From Magicicada septendecula (lineage: Eukaryota > Arthropoda > Insecta > Hemiptera > Cicadidae), in contig CM068367.1 of NCBI GenBank assembly GCA_034769895.1, positions 113,754,654 to 113,818,653 of the forward strand: DNA of 64,000 nt, given 5' to 3'. Of the stretch, positions 49,401 to 61,713 are shown piece by piece. The translations under genes and the position numbers were made by a program. Numbering within the stretch: the first letter of the stretch is position 1; the number at the start of each line of letters is the position of its first letter. The notes below the pieces were generated by a model. The model was not told the DNA's origin. It saw only the letters and a program-made list of their open reading frames with translations, and did not search any database.

Positions 49401-52400
49401 ATAATGTCCGTAGGCCCTATCTAAATTTTTGTGGGCTTTATTTTCAGTGCGCTATGAACTGGCTGACGCAACTGTCGACGAATGAGCAAGGCGGAGTTCC
49501 TGTAAAGAAGACAAGTCCATTACATTCAAATCAAGAGATTTATTGTGAATACCTCTGGCGGGTCGCTATTAACCTAATCCAAATCGACCACTTCTTCGTT
49601 AAATATACGAATAAGCGTTGCTGAGTCATGCAGTACAGATTCGTGTGCGCCATTTTGAGTGCACCGTGTCACTGTCCGCATGTGAGAAAAACGGAGTCGC
49701 TGTAAAGAAGGCTAGGTAATTGTTTATAAAATAACAAATAAAAATATTGTATGCTTCCAAACTGTGTAATAGTTTATTAATGCATATGATTCTTCAGAAT
49801 TTAATACATATTTCCAGTTATGTAAGGCACTAAATAAAATTTTGTTTGTATGATTTTTTTTGTAATTTCATAAAAATAAATCTGATGCTTTGAAAAAAAA
49901 AGTTTTCTTATTGAAAAGTTTCCTTTTCCTGTGTACTTTCAAAATTTGCAACTGCTGTGGATAAACCTAATTGAATAATAATGCCCGTATCTAATTTTCT
50001 TTGTGGGCGCCATTTTCAGTGCACCGTGTCACTGTCCGCATGTAAGGAAAACGAAGTCGCTGTAAAGAAGGCTAGGTAATTGTTTATAAAATTACAAATT
50101 AAAAATATTGTATGCTTCCAAACTGTGTAATACTTTATTAATGCATATGATTCTTCAAAATTTAATACATATTTCCAGTTATGTAAGAGACTAAATAAAA
50201 TTTTGTTTGTATGATTTTTTTTGTAATTTCATAAACATAGATCTGATGCTTTGAAAAAAAAAAGGTTTTCTTATTGAATTATGTGTCCTTTTCCTGTGTA
50301 CGTTCAAAATTTGCAACTGCTGTGGATAAACCGAATTGAAGAATAATGTCCGTATCTAAATTTTTGTGGGTTTTATTTTCAGTGCGCCATGAACTGGCTG
50401 ACGCAACCTGTCGGCGAATGAGCAAGGCGGAGTTCATGTAAAGCAGAGGAGTTCATTATATTCAGATCGAGGGATTTATTATGAATACCTCTTGCGTGTC
50501 GCTACTAACCTAATCAAAATCGACCACTCTTTCGTTAAATATACGAATAAGCAAGCATTGATGAAACATGTTCGTGGGCGCCATTTTGTGTGCACCGTAA
50601 AACTGTCCGCAAGTGAGAAATACGGATACTCTGTAAAGAATGCTAGTAAATTGTTTTTAAAATTGTCAAAATAAAAATATTGTATGCTTCCAAACTGTGT
50701 AATATTTTATTAATGCATTTGATTCTTCAAATTTTAATACACATTTCCAGTTATGTAAGGGAATAAATAAAATTTTGTTTGTATGATTTTTTTTTGTAAT
50801 TACATAAAAATAAATCTGATGCTTTGAAAAAAAAAGTTTTCTTATTGAATTATGTGTCCTTTTCCTGTGTACTTCCAAATTTTCAATTGCTGTGGATAAA
50901 CCGAATTGAATAATAATGCCCGTATCTAATTTCCTTTGTGGGCGCCAGTTTCAGTGCACCATGAACTGTCTGACGCAACCTGTCGACGAATTAGTAAGGC
51001 GGAGTTCCTGTAAAGAAGATGAGTCCATTATATTCAGATAGAGGGATTTATAGTGAATACCTTTTGCCGGTCGCTACTAACCTAATCCAAATCGACCACT
51101 CTTTCGTTAAATATACGAATAAGGGGGCTAAATCATGTTTGTGGGCGCCATTATGTGTGACCGTGAAAATGTCCGCAAGTGAGAAAAACGGTGTCGATGT
51201 AAAGAATGCTAGTCCATTTTTTTTATAATTGTCTAATTAAAAATATTGTGTGCTTCCAAACTGTGTAATATTTTATTAATGCATCTGATTCTTCAAAATT
51301 TAATACATATTTCCAATTATGTAAGGGACTAAATAAAAATTTGTTTGTATGATTTTTATTTGTAATTTCATAAAAATAAATCTGATGCTTTGTTAAACAG
51401 TGTTCTTATTGAATTATGTGTCCTTTTCCTGTGTACTTTCAAAACTTGCAACTGCTGTGGATAAACCGAAAAGAATAATAATGGCCGTATCTAATTCTCT
51501 TTGTGGGCGCCTTTTTCAGTGCACCATGAACTGGCTCACGCAACCTGTCGACGGATGAGCAAGGCGGAGGTCCTTTAAAGCAGTCGAGTCCATTATATTG
51601 GGGTGGAGTATTTTTTTGTGAATACCTCTTGCTAGTCGCTACTAACCTAATCCAAATCGACCACTTTTCGTTAAATATACGATGTTTGTGGGCGCCATTT
51701 TGAGTGCACCGTGAAACTGTCCGCAATTGAGAAAAACGGAGCCGCTGTAGAGAAGGCTAGTCCATTGTTTTTAAAATTGTCAAATTAAAAATATTGTACG
51801 CTTCCAAACTGTGTAATATTTTATTAATGCATATGATTATTTTCTCCTTTTACAGCGTGCTTTCAAAACTTGCAACTGCTGTGGATAAACCGTAATGAAG
51901 AGTAATGCCCGTATCTAATTTTCTTTGTGGGCGCCATTTTCAGTGCACCATGAACTGGCTGACGCAACCTGTCGACGAATGAGAAAGGCGGATTTCTTGT
52001 AAACAGACGAGTCCATTATATTGAGGTGGAGGATTTTTTTGTGAATACCTCTTGCGGGTCGCTACTGACCTAAGCCAAATCGACCAATGTTTCGTTAAAT
52101 ATACGAATACAGCGTTTCTAAATCGTGCAGTGCGCCGTAAGATTCGTGGGCGCCATTTTGAGTGCACCGTGAAACTGTCCGTAAGTGAGAAAAACGGAGT
52201 CTCTGTAAAGAAGGCTATTACATTGTTTTTAAAATTGTCAATTACAAAATATTGTATGCTTCCATACTGTGTAATATTTTATTGTTGCATATGATTGATC
52301 AATTTTAATACATATTTCCAGTTTTGTAAGGGACTAAATACAATTTTGTTTGTATGATTTTTATTTGTAATTTCATAAAAATAAAACTGTTGCTTTGATA

Positions 52401-52483
52401 AAACAATGTTCTTATTGAATTATGTGTCCTTTTCCTGTGTACGTTCAAAATTTGCAACTGCTGTGGATAAACCGAATTGAAGA
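49401..52483 (+). repeat. Six-monomer higher-order repeat, copy H1 (3,083 bp)
   Basis: The order is B 49401-49977, C 49978-50342, D 50343-50912, E 50913-51477, F 51478-51901, G 51902-52483. B carries the 7-bp GGCCCTA insertion absent from later copies. D lacks the E-type patch seen in H2 and H3. Up to 51957 it duplicates 23025-25581. Confidence 0.85.
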
Positions 52484-53054
52484 ATAATGTCCGTATCTAA
52501 ATTTTTGTGGGCTTTATTTTCAGTGCGCTATGAACTGGCTGACGCAACTGTCGACGAATGAGCAAGGCGGAGTTCCTGTAAAGAAGACGAGTCCATTATA
52601 TTCAAATCGAGAGATTTATTGTGAATACCTCTGGCGGGTCGCTATTAACCTAATCCAAATCGACCACTTCTTCGTTAAATATACGAATAAGCGTTGCTGA
52701 GTCATGCAGTACAGATTCGTGTGCGCCATTTTGAGTGCACCGTGTCACTGTCCGCATGTGAGAAAAACGGAGTCGCTGTAAAGAAGGCTAGGTAATTGTT
52801 TATAAAATAACAAATTAAAAATATTGTATGCTTCCAAACTGTGTAATAGTTTATTAATGCATATGATTCTTCAGAATTTAATACATATTTCCAGTTATGT
52901 AAGGCACTAAATAACATTTTGTTTGTATGATTTTTTTTTGTAATTTCATAAAAAGAAATCTGATGCTTTGAAAAAAAAGTTTTCTTATTGAAAAGTTTCC
53001 TTTTCCTGTGTACTTTCAAAATTTGCAACTGCTGTGGATAAACCTAATTGAATA
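52484..53054 (+). repeat. Monomer class B (571 bp)
   Basis: Q-like start (TCCGTATCTAAATTT, GCTTTATTTTCAG) with GTGCGCTATG at the start-like codon and GCTATTAACC. AATAACATTTTG replaces AATAAAATTTTG, so there is no AATAAA at the usual place. A run of 108 open codons on the minus strand (52702-53028) is only the complement of this AT-rich repeat. Confidence 0.85.
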
Positions 53055-53418
53055 ATAATGCCCGTATCTAATTTTCTTTGTGGGCGCCATTTTCAGTGCA
53101 CCGTGTCACTGTCCGCATGTAAGGAAAACGAAGTCGCTGTAAAGAAGGCTAGGTAATTGTTTATAAAATTACAAATTAAAAATATTGTATGCTTCCAAAC
53201 TGTGTAATATTTTATTAATGCATATGATTCTTCAAAATTTAATACATATTTCCAGTTATGTAAGAGACTAAATAAAATTTTGTTTGTATGATTTTTTTTG
53301 TAATTTCATAAACATAGATCTGATGCTTTGAAAAAAAAAGGTTTTCTTATTGAATTATGTGTCCTTTTCCTGTGTACGTTCAAAATTTGCAACTGCTGTG
53401 GATAAACCGAATTGAAGA
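53055..53418 (+). repeat. Short monomer class C (364 bp)
   Basis: Same internal 212-bp loss as at 23602, at the same junction, so all class C monomers descend from one deletion. Shared features are GCATGTAAGGAAAACG and CATAAACATAG. Confidence 0.85.
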
Positions 53419-53987
53419 ATAATGTCCGTATCTAAATTTTTGTGGGTTTTATTTTCAGTGCGCCATGAACTGGCTGGCGCAACCGTCGACGAATGAGCAA
53501 GGCGGAGTTCCTGTAAAGAAGATGAGTCCATTATATTCAGATAGAGGGATTTATAGTGAATACCTTTTGCCGGTCGCTACTAACCTAATCCAAATCGACC
53601 ACTCTTTCGTTAAATATACGAATAAGCAAGCATTGATGAAACATGTTCGTGGGCGCCATTTTGTGTGCACCGTAAAACTGTCCGCAAGTGAGAAATACGG
53701 ATACTCTGTAAAGAATGCTAGTAGATTGTTTTTAAAATTGTCAAAATAAAAATATTGTATGCTTCCGAACTGTGTAATATTTTATTAATGCATTTGATTC
53801 TTCAAATTTTAATACACATTTCCAGTTATGTAAGGGAATAAATAAAATTTTGTTTGTATGATTTTTTTTTGTAATTACATAAAAATAAATCTGATGCTTT
53901 GAAAAAAAAAGTTTTCTTATTGAATTATGTGTCCTTTTCCTGTGTACTTCCAAATTTTCAATTGCTGTGGATAAACCGAATTGAATA
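53419..53987 (+). repeat. Monomer class D (569 bp) with class E patch
   Basis: From 53519 to 53571 this monomer reads as class E (AAAGAAGATGAGTCC, CTTTTGCCGGTCGC), while the flanks are class D (AATAAGCAAGCATTG). H4 keeps the D form there (AAAGCAGAGGAG, CTCTTGCGGGTCGC). The tract of about 53 bp looks like gene conversion from the adjacent E monomer. Confidence 0.8.
53465..53749 (+). pseudogene. Exon-like open frame, 94 codons (class D, H2)
   Basis: ATG follows TTTTATTTTCAGTGCGCC, which looks like a splice acceptor. The frame runs 94 codons to TAA, and AATAAA lies about 95 bases later. The peptide has two related modules: residues 8-21 (STNEQGGVPVKKMS) and 70-86 (SASEKYGYSVKNASRLF). The codons before the second module read RGRHFVCTVKL, and the first GGGCGCCATTTTCAG in other classes encodes a similar GRHFQCT. 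No protein family is recognised. Most classes are broken here by TGA or frameshifts, so a decayed terminal exon is more likely than a working gene. Chance openness in a repeat remains possible. Confidence 0.25.
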
Positions 53988-54553
53988 ATAATGCCCGTAT
54001 CTAATTTCCTTTGTGGGCGCCAGTTTCAGTGCACCATGAACTGTCTGACGCAACCTGTCGACGAATTAGTAAGGCGGAGTTCCTGTAAAGAAGATGAGTC
54101 CATTATATTCAGATAGAGGGATTTATAGTGAATACCTTTTGCCGGTCGCTACTAACCTAATCCAAATCGACCACTCTTTCGTTAAATATACGAATAAGGG
54201 GGCTAAATCATGTTTGTGGGCGCCATTATGTGTGACCGTGAAAATGTCCGCAAGTGAGAAAAACGGTGTCGATGTAAAGAATGCTAGTCCATTTTTTTTA
54301 TAATTGTCTAATTAAAAATATTGTGTGCTTCCAAACTGTGTAATATTTTATTAATGCATCTGATTCTTCAAAATTTAATACATATTTCCAATTATGTAAG
54401 GGACTAAATAAAAATTTGTTTGTATGATTTTTATTTGTAATTTCATAAAAATAAATCTGATGCTTTGATAAAACAGTGTCCTTATTGAATTATGTGTCCT
54501 TTTCCTGTGTACTTTCAAAACTTGCAACTGCTGTGGATAAACCGAAAAGAATA
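53988..54553 (+). repeat. Monomer class E (566 bp)
   Basis: E features as at 24537. The A tract is replaced by GATAAAACAGTGTCC. The open frame from ATG 54094 runs 69 codons to 54303. Confidence 0.85.
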
Positions 54554-54977
54554 ATAATGGCCGTATCTAATTCTCTTTGTGGGCGCCTTTTTCAGTGCAC
54601 CATGAACTGGCTCACGCAACCTGTCGACGGATGAGCAAGGCGGAGGTCCTTTAAAGCAGTCGAGTCCATTATATTGGGGTGGAGTATTTTTTTGTGAATA
54701 CCTCTTGCTAGTCGCTACTAACCTAATCCAAATCGACCACTTTTCGTTAAATATACGATGTTTGTGGGCGCCATTTTGAGTGCACCGTGAAACTGTCCGC
54801 AATTGAGAAAAACGGAGCCGCTGTAGAGAAGGCTAGTCCATTGTTTTTAAAATTGTCAAATTAAAAATATTGTACGCTTCCAAACTGTGTAATATTTTAT
54901 TAATGCATATGATTATTTTCTCCTTTTACAGCGTGCTTTCAAAACTTGCAACTGCTGTGGATAAACCGTAATGAAGA
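54554..54977 (+). repeat. Truncated monomer class F (424 bp)
   Basis: Same 3' truncation as at 25102, joined at GCATATGATTATTTTCTCC. The middle also lacks the segment between ATATACGA and TGTTTGTGGGC that other classes have. Confidence 0.85.
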
Positions 54978-55559
54978 GTAATGCCCGTATCTAATTTTCT
55001 TTGTGGGCGCCATTTTCAGTGCACCATGAACTGGCTGACGCAACCTGTCGACGAATGAGAAAGGCGGATTTCTTGTAAACAGACGAGTCCATTATATTGA
55101 GGTGGAGGATTTTTTTGTGAATACCTCTTGCGGGTCGCTACTGACCTAAGCCAAATCGACCAATGTTTCGTTAAATATACGAATACAGCGTTTCTAAATC
55201 GTGCAGTGCGCCGTAAGATTCGTGGGCGCCATTTTGAGTGCACCGTGAAACTGTCCGTAAGTGAGAAAAACGGAGTCTCTGTAAAGAAGGCTATTACATT
55301 GTTTTTAAAATTGTCAATTACAAAATATTGTATGCTTCCATACTGTGTAATATTTTATTGTTGCATATGATTGATCAATTTTAATACATATTTCCAGTTT
55401 TGTAAGGGACTAAATACAATTTTGTTTGTATGATTTTTATTTGTAATTTCATAAAAATAAAACTGTTGCTTTGATAAAACAATGTTCTTATTGAATTATG
55501 TGTCCTTTTCCTGTGTACGTTCAAAATTTGCAACTGCTGTGGATAAACCGAATTGAAGA
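54978..55559 (+). repeat. Monomer class G (582 bp)
   Basis: Start GTAATGCCCG, then GAATGAGAAAGGCGG, TTGAGGTGGAGG, AATACAGCGTTTCTAAATC and TGATCAATTTTAATAC in place of TTCTTCAAAATTTAATAC. AATACAATTTTG replaces AATAAAATTTTG. It is the longest of the six classes. Confidence 0.85.
55128..55370 (+). pseudogene. Exon-like open frame, 80 codons (class G, H2)
   Basis: The frame covers the conserved part of the class D frame, with IDQCFVKYTN followed by RGRHFECTVKLSVSEKNG and SVKKAITLFLKLS. Between TN and RGRH it is 12 bases longer than class D, a multiple of three. The usual stop is replaced by ACA-type codons, so it runs on to TAA at 55368-55370. The start codon is uncertain (non-ATG GTC/CGG region). 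No function is proposed. Confidence 0.2.
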
Positions 55560-58500
55560 ATAATGTCCGTATCTAAATTTTTGTGGGCTTTATTTTCAGT
55601 GCGCTATGAACTGGCTGACGCAACTGTCGACGAATGAGCAAGGCGGAGTTCCTGTAAAGAAGACGAGTCCATTATATTCAAATCGAGAGATTTATTGTGA
55701 ATACCTCTGGCGGGTCGCTATTAACCTAATCCAAATCGACCACTTCTTCGTTAAATATACGAATAAGCGTTGCTGAGTCATGCAGTACAGATTCGTGTGC
55801 GCCATTTTGAGTGCACCGTGTCACTGTCCGCATGTGAGAAAAACGGAGTCGCTGTAAAGAAGGCTAGGTAATTGTTTATAAAATAACAAATTAAAAATAT
55901 TGTATGCTTCCAAACTGTGTAATAGTTTATTAATGCATATGATTCTTCAGAATTTAATACATATTTCCAGTTATGTAAGGCACTAAATAACATTTTGTTT
56001 GTATGATTTTTTTTTGTAATTTCATAAAAAGAAATCTGATGCTTTGAAAAAAAAGTTTTCTTATTGAAAAGTTTCCTTTTCCTGTGTACTTTCAAAATTT
56101 GCAACTGCTGTGGATAAACCTAATTGAATAATAATGCCCGTATCTAATTTTCTTTGTGGGCGCCATTTTCAGTGCACCGTGTCACTGTCCGCATGTAAGG
56201 AAAACGAAGTCGCTGTAAAGAAGGCTAGGTAATTGTTTATAAAATTACAAATTAAAAATATTGTATGCTTCCAAACTGTGTAATATTTTATTAATGCATA
56301 TGATTCTTCAAAATTTAATACATATTTCCAGTTATGTAAGAGACTAAATAAAATTTTGTTTGTATGATTTTTTTTGTAATTTCATAAACATAGATCTGAT
56401 GCTTTGAAAAAAAAAGGTTTTCTTATTGAATTATGTGTCCTTTTCCTGTGTACGTTCAAAATTTGCAACTGCTGTGGATAAACCGAATTGAAGAATAATG
56501 TCCGTATCTAAATTTTTGTGGGTTTTATTTTCAGTGCGCCATGAACTGGCTGGCGCAACCGTCGACGAATGAGCAAGGCGGAGTTCCTGTAAAGAAGATG
56601 AGTCCATTATATTCAGATAGAGGGATTTATAGTGAATACCTTTTGCCGGTCGCTACTAACCTAATCCAAATCGACCACTCTTTCGTTAAATATACGAATA
56701 AGCAAGCATTGATGAAACATGTTCGTGGGCGCCATTTTGTGTGCACCGTAAAACTGTCCGCAAGTGAGAAATACGGATACTCTGTAAAGAATGCTAGTAG
56801 ATTGTTTTTAAAATTGTCAAAATAAAAATATTGTATGCTTCCGAACTGTGTAATATTTTATTAATGCATTTGATTCTTCAAATTTTAATACACATTTCCA
56901 GTTATGTAAGGGAATAAATAAAATTTTGTTTGTATGATTTTTTTTTGTAATTACATAAAAATAAATCTGATGCTTTGAAAAAAAAAGTTTTCTTATTGAA
57001 TTATGTGTCCTTTTCCTGTGTACTTCCAAATTTTCAATTGCTGTGGATAAACCGAATTGAATAATAATGCCCGTATCTAATTTCCTTTGTGGGCGCCAGT
57101 TTCAGTGCACCATGAACTGTCTGACGCAACCTGTCGACGAATTAGTAAGGCGGAGTTCCTGTAAAGAAGATGAGTCCATTATATTCAGATAGAGGGATTT
57201 ATAGTGAATACCTTTTGCCGGTCGCTACTAACCTAATCCAAATCGACCACTCTTTCGTTAAATATACGAATAAGGGGGCTAAATCATGTTTGTGGGCGCC
57301 ATTATGTGTGACCGTGAAAATGTCCGCAAGTGAGAAAAACGGTGTCGATGTAAAGAATGCTAGTCCATTTTTTTTATAATTGTCTAATTAAAAATATTGT
57401 GTGCTTCCAAACTGTGTAATATTTTATTAATGCATCTGATTCTTCAAAATTTAATACATATTTCCAATTATGTAAGGGACTAAATAAAAATTTGTTTGTA
57501 TGATTTTTATTTGTAATTTCATAAAAATAAATCTGATGCTTTGATAAAACAGTGTCCTTATTGAATTATGTGTCCTTTTCCTGTGTACTTTCAAAACTTG
57601 CAACTGCTGTGGATAAACCGAAAAGAATAATAATGGCCGTATCTAATTCTCTTTGTGGGCGCCTTTTTCAGTGCACCATGAACTGGCTCACGCAACCTGT
57701 CGACGGATGAGCAAGGCGGAGGTCCTTTAAAGCAGTCGAGTCCATTATATTGGGGTGGAGTATTTTTTTGTGAATACCTCTTGCTAGTCGCTACTAACCT
57801 AATCCAAATCGACCACTTTTCGTTAAATATACGATGTTTGTGGGCGCCATTTTGAGTGCACCGTGAAACTGTCCGCAATTGAGAAAAACGGAGCCGCTGT
57901 AGAGAAGGCTAGTCCATTGTTTTTAAAATTGTCAAATTAAAAATATTGTACGCTTCCAAACTGTGTAATATTTTATTAATGCATATGATTATTTTCTCCT
58001 TTTACAGCGTGCTTTCAAAACTTGCAACTGCTGTGGATAAACCGTAATGAAGAGTAATGCCCGTATCTAATTTTCTTTGTGGGCGCCATTTTCAGTGCAC
58101 CATGAACTGGCTGACGCAACCTGTCGACGAATGAGAAAGGCGGATTTCTTGTAAACAGACGAGTCCATTATATTGAGGTGGAGGATTTTTTTGTGAATAC
58201 CTCTTGCGGGTCGCTACTGACCTAAGCCAAATCGACCAATGTTTCGTTAAATATACGAATACAGCGTTTCTAAATCGTGCAGTGCGCCGTAAGATTCGTG
58301 GGCGCCATTTTGAGTGCACCGTGAAACTGTCCGTAAGTGAGAAAAACGGAGTCTCTGTAAAGAAGGCTATTACATTGTTTTTAAAATTGTCAATTACAAA
58401 ATATTGTATGCTTCCATACTGTGTAATATTTTATTTTTGCATATGATTGATCAATTTTAATACATATTTCCAGTTTTGTAAGGGACTAAATACAATTTTG

Positions 58501-58635
58501 TTTGTATGATTTTTATTTGTAATTTCATAAAAATAAAACTGTTGCTTTGATAAAACAATGTTCTTATTGAATTATGTGTCCTTTTCCTGTGTACGTTCAA
58601 AATTTGCAACTGCTGTGGATAAACCGAATTGAAGA
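55560..58635 (+). repeat. Six-monomer higher-order repeat, copy H3 (3,076 bp)
   Basis: B 55560-56130, C 56131-56494, D 56495-57063 (with the E-type patch at 56595-56647), E 57064-57629, F 57630-58053, G 58054-58635. G has ATTTTATTTTTGCAT near 58431 where H2 has ATTTTATTGTTGCAT; this variant recurs only at 62690-62702. Confidence 0.9.
56541..56825 (+). pseudogene. Exon-like open frame, 94 codons (class D, H3)
   Basis: Same frame as at 53465, carrying the same E-type conversion patch (KKMSPLYSDRGIYSEYLLP). Confidence 0.25.
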
Positions 58636-61600
58636 ATAATGTCCGTATCTAAATTTTTGTGGGCTTTATTTTCAGTGCGCTATGAACTGGCTGACGCAAC
58701 TGTCGACGAATGAGCAAGGCGGAGTTCCTGTAAAGAAGACGAGTCCATTATATTCAAATCGAGAGATTTATTGTGAATACCTCTGGCGGGTCGCTATTAA
58801 CCTAATCCAAATCGACCACTTCTTCGTTAAATATACGAATAAGCGTTGCTGAGTCATGCAGTACAGATTCGTGTGCGCCATTTTGAGTGCACCGTGTCAC
58901 TGTCCGCATGTGAGAAAAACGGAGTCGCTGTAAAGAAGGCTAGGTAATTGTTTATAAAATAACAAATTAAAAATATTGTATGCTTCCAAACTGTGTAATA
59001 GTTTATTAATGCATATGATTCTTCAGAATTTAATACATATTTCCAGTTATGTAAGGCACTAAATAACATTTTGTTTGTATGATTTTTTTTTGTAATTTCA
59101 TAAAAATAAATCTGATGCTTTGAAAAAAAAAGTTTTCTTATTGAAAAGTTTCCTTTTCCTGTGTACTTTCAAAATTTGCAACTGCTGTGGATAAACCTAA
59201 TTGAATAATAATGCCCGTATCTAATTTTCTTTGTGGGCGCCATTTTCAGTGCACCGTGTCACTGTCCGCATGTAAGGAAAACGAAGTCGCTGTAAAGAAG
59301 GCTAGGTAATTGTTTATAAAATTACAAATTAAAAATATTGTATGCTTCCAAACTGTGTAATATTTTATTAATGCATATGATTCTTCAAAATTTAATACAT
59401 ATTTCCAGTTATGTAAGAGACTAAATAAAATTTTGTTTGTATGATTTTTTTTGTAATTTCATAAACATAGATCTGATGCTTTGAAAAAAAAAAGGTTTTC
59501 TTATTGAATTATGTGTCCTTTTCCTGTGTACGATCAAAATTTGCAACTGCTGTGGATAAACCGAATTGAAGAATAATGTCCGTATCTAAATTTTTGTGGG
59601 TTTTATTTTCAGTGCGCCATGAACTGGCTGGCGCAACCGTCGACGAATGAGCAAGGCGGAGTTCCTGTAAAGCAGAGGAGTTCATTATATTCAGATCGAG
59701 GGATTTATTATGAATACCTCTTGCGGGTCGCTACTAACCTAATCCAAATCGACCACTCTTTCGTTAAATATACGAATAAGCAAGCATTGATGAAACATGT
59801 TCGTGGGCGCCATTTTGTGTGCACCGTAAAACTGTCCGCAAGTGAGAAATACGGATACTCTGTAAAGAATGCTAGTAGATTGTTTTTAAAATTGTCAAAA
59901 TAAAAATATTGTATGCTTCCAAACTGTGTAATATTTTATTAATGCATTTGATTCTTCAAATTTTAATACACATTTCCAGTTATGTAAGGGAATAAATAAA
60001 ATTTTGTTTGTATGATTTTTTTTTGTAATTACATAAAAATAAATCTGATGCTTTGAAAAAAAAAGTTTTCTTATTGAATTATGTGTCCTTTTCCTGTGTA
60101 CTTCCAAATTTTCAATTGCTGTGGATAAACCGAATTGAATAATAATGCCCGTATCTAATTTCCTTTGTGGGCGCCAGTTTCAGTGCACCATGAACTGTCT
60201 GACGCAACCTGTCGACGAATTAGTAAGGCGGAGTTCCTGTAAAGAAGATGAGTCCATTATATTCAGATAGAGGGATTTATAGTGAATACCTTTTGCCGGT
60301 CGCTACTAACCTAATCCAAATCGACCACTCTTTCGTTAAATATACGAATAAGGGGGCTAAATCATGTTTGTGGGCGCCATTATGTGTGACCGTGAAAATG
60401 TCCGCAAGTGAGAAAAACGGTGTCGATGTAAAGAATGCTAGTCCATTTTTTTTATAATTGTCTAATTAAAAATATTGTGTGCTTCCAAACTGTGTAATAT
60501 TTTATTAATGCATCTGATTCTTCAATATTTAATACATATTTCCAATTATGTAAGGGACTAAATAAAAATTTGTTTGTATGATTTTTATTTGTAATTTCAT
60601 AAAAATAAATCTGATGCTTTGATAAAACAGTGTTCTTATTGAATTATGTGTCCTTTTCCTGTGTACTTTCAAAACTTGCAACTGCTGTGGATAAACCGAA
60701 AAGAATAGTAATGGCCGTATTTAATTCTCTTTGTGGGCGCCATTTTCAGTGCACCATGAACTGGCTCACGCAACCTGTCGACGAATGAGCAAGGCGGAGG
60801 TCCTTTAAAGCAGTCGAGTCCATTATATTGGGGTGGAGTATTTTTTTGTGAATACCTCTTGCTAGTCGCTACTAACCTAATCCAAATCGACCACTTTTCG
60901 TTAAATATACGAAGTTTGTGGGCGCCATTTTGAGTGCACCGTGAAACTGTCCGCAATTGAGAAAAACGGAGCCGCTGTAGAGAAGGCTAGTCCATTGTTT
61001 TTAAAATTGTCAAATTAAAAATATTGTACGCTTCCAAACTGTGTAATATTTTATTAATGCATATGATTATTTTCTCCTTTTACAGCGTGCTTTCAAAACT
61101 TGCAACTGCTGTGGATAAACCGTAATGAAGAGTAATGCCCGTATCTAATTTTCTTTGTGGGCGCCATTTTCAGTGCACCATGAACTGGCTGACGCAACCT
61201 GTCGACGAATGAGAAAGGCGGATTTCTTGTAAACAGACGAGTCCATTATATTGAGGTGGAGGATTTTTTTGTGAATACCTCTTGCGGGTCGCTACTGACC
61301 TAAGCCAAATCGACCAATGTTTCGTTAAATATACGAATACAGCGTTTCTAAATCGTGCAGTGCGCCGTAAGATTCGTGGGCGCCATTTTGAGTGCACCGT
61401 GTAACTGTCCGTAAGTGAGAAAAACGGAGTCTCTGTAAAGAAGGCTATTACATTGTTTTTAAAATTGTCAATTACAAAATATTGTATGCTTCCATACTGT
61501 GTAATATTTTATTGTTGCATATGATTGATCAATTTTAATACATATTTCCAGTTTTGTAAGGGACTAAATACAATTTTGTTTGTATGATTTTTATTTGTAA

Positions 61601-61713
61601 TTTCATAAAAATAAAACTGTTGCTTTGATAAAACAATGTTCTTATCGAATTATTTGTCCTTTTCCTGCGTACTTTCAAAACTTGCAACTGCTGTGGATAA
61701 ACCGTATTGAAGA
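58636..61713 (+). repeat. Six-monomer higher-order repeat, copy H4 (3,078 bp)
   Basis: B 58636-59207, C 59208-59572, D 59573-60141, E 60142-60707, F 60708-61131, G 61132-61713. It is more divergent from H2 and H3 than they are from each other: D is unpatched, F has the CGCCATTTTCAG and GTCGACGAATG forms, and G has CACCGTGTAACTG, a stop in the exon-like frame. Confidence 0.9.
59619..59903 (+). pseudogene. Exon-like open frame, 94 codons (class D, H4)
   Basis: Same length and stop as the H2 and H3 frames, but with the unconverted middle (VKQRSSLYSDRGIYYEYLLR). The conversion patch in the others is a multiple of three in effect and leaves the frame open in both forms. Confidence 0.25.

Larger units (their letters stand above)
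25582..51957. repeat. Large tandem duplication, right unit
   Basis: This 26,376-bp unit repeats the preceding one in the same orientation. It is about 2,081 bp shorter because one insertion plus its monomer (left-unit 8451-10532) is missing, with the exchange point inside insertion 14. Differences from the left unit seen directly include 31156 (A, against G at 2700), 30751 (G, against C at 2295), 33726 (G, against A at 5270), 32440 (A, against T at 3984), 36092 (C, against G at 7636), 42976 (C, against T at 16601), 44251 (C, against T at 17875) and 47544 (T, against C at 21168). Confidence 0.9.
52484..55559 (+). repeat. Six-monomer higher-order repeat, copy H2 (3,076 bp)
   Basis: Tandem partner of H3 at exactly 3,076 bp. 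The component monomers are listed separately as the class reference. Within H2 and H3 corresponding monomers are nearly identical, whereas neighbouring classes differ clearly in length and sequence, the usual sign of a higher-order repeat. Confidence 0.9.
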
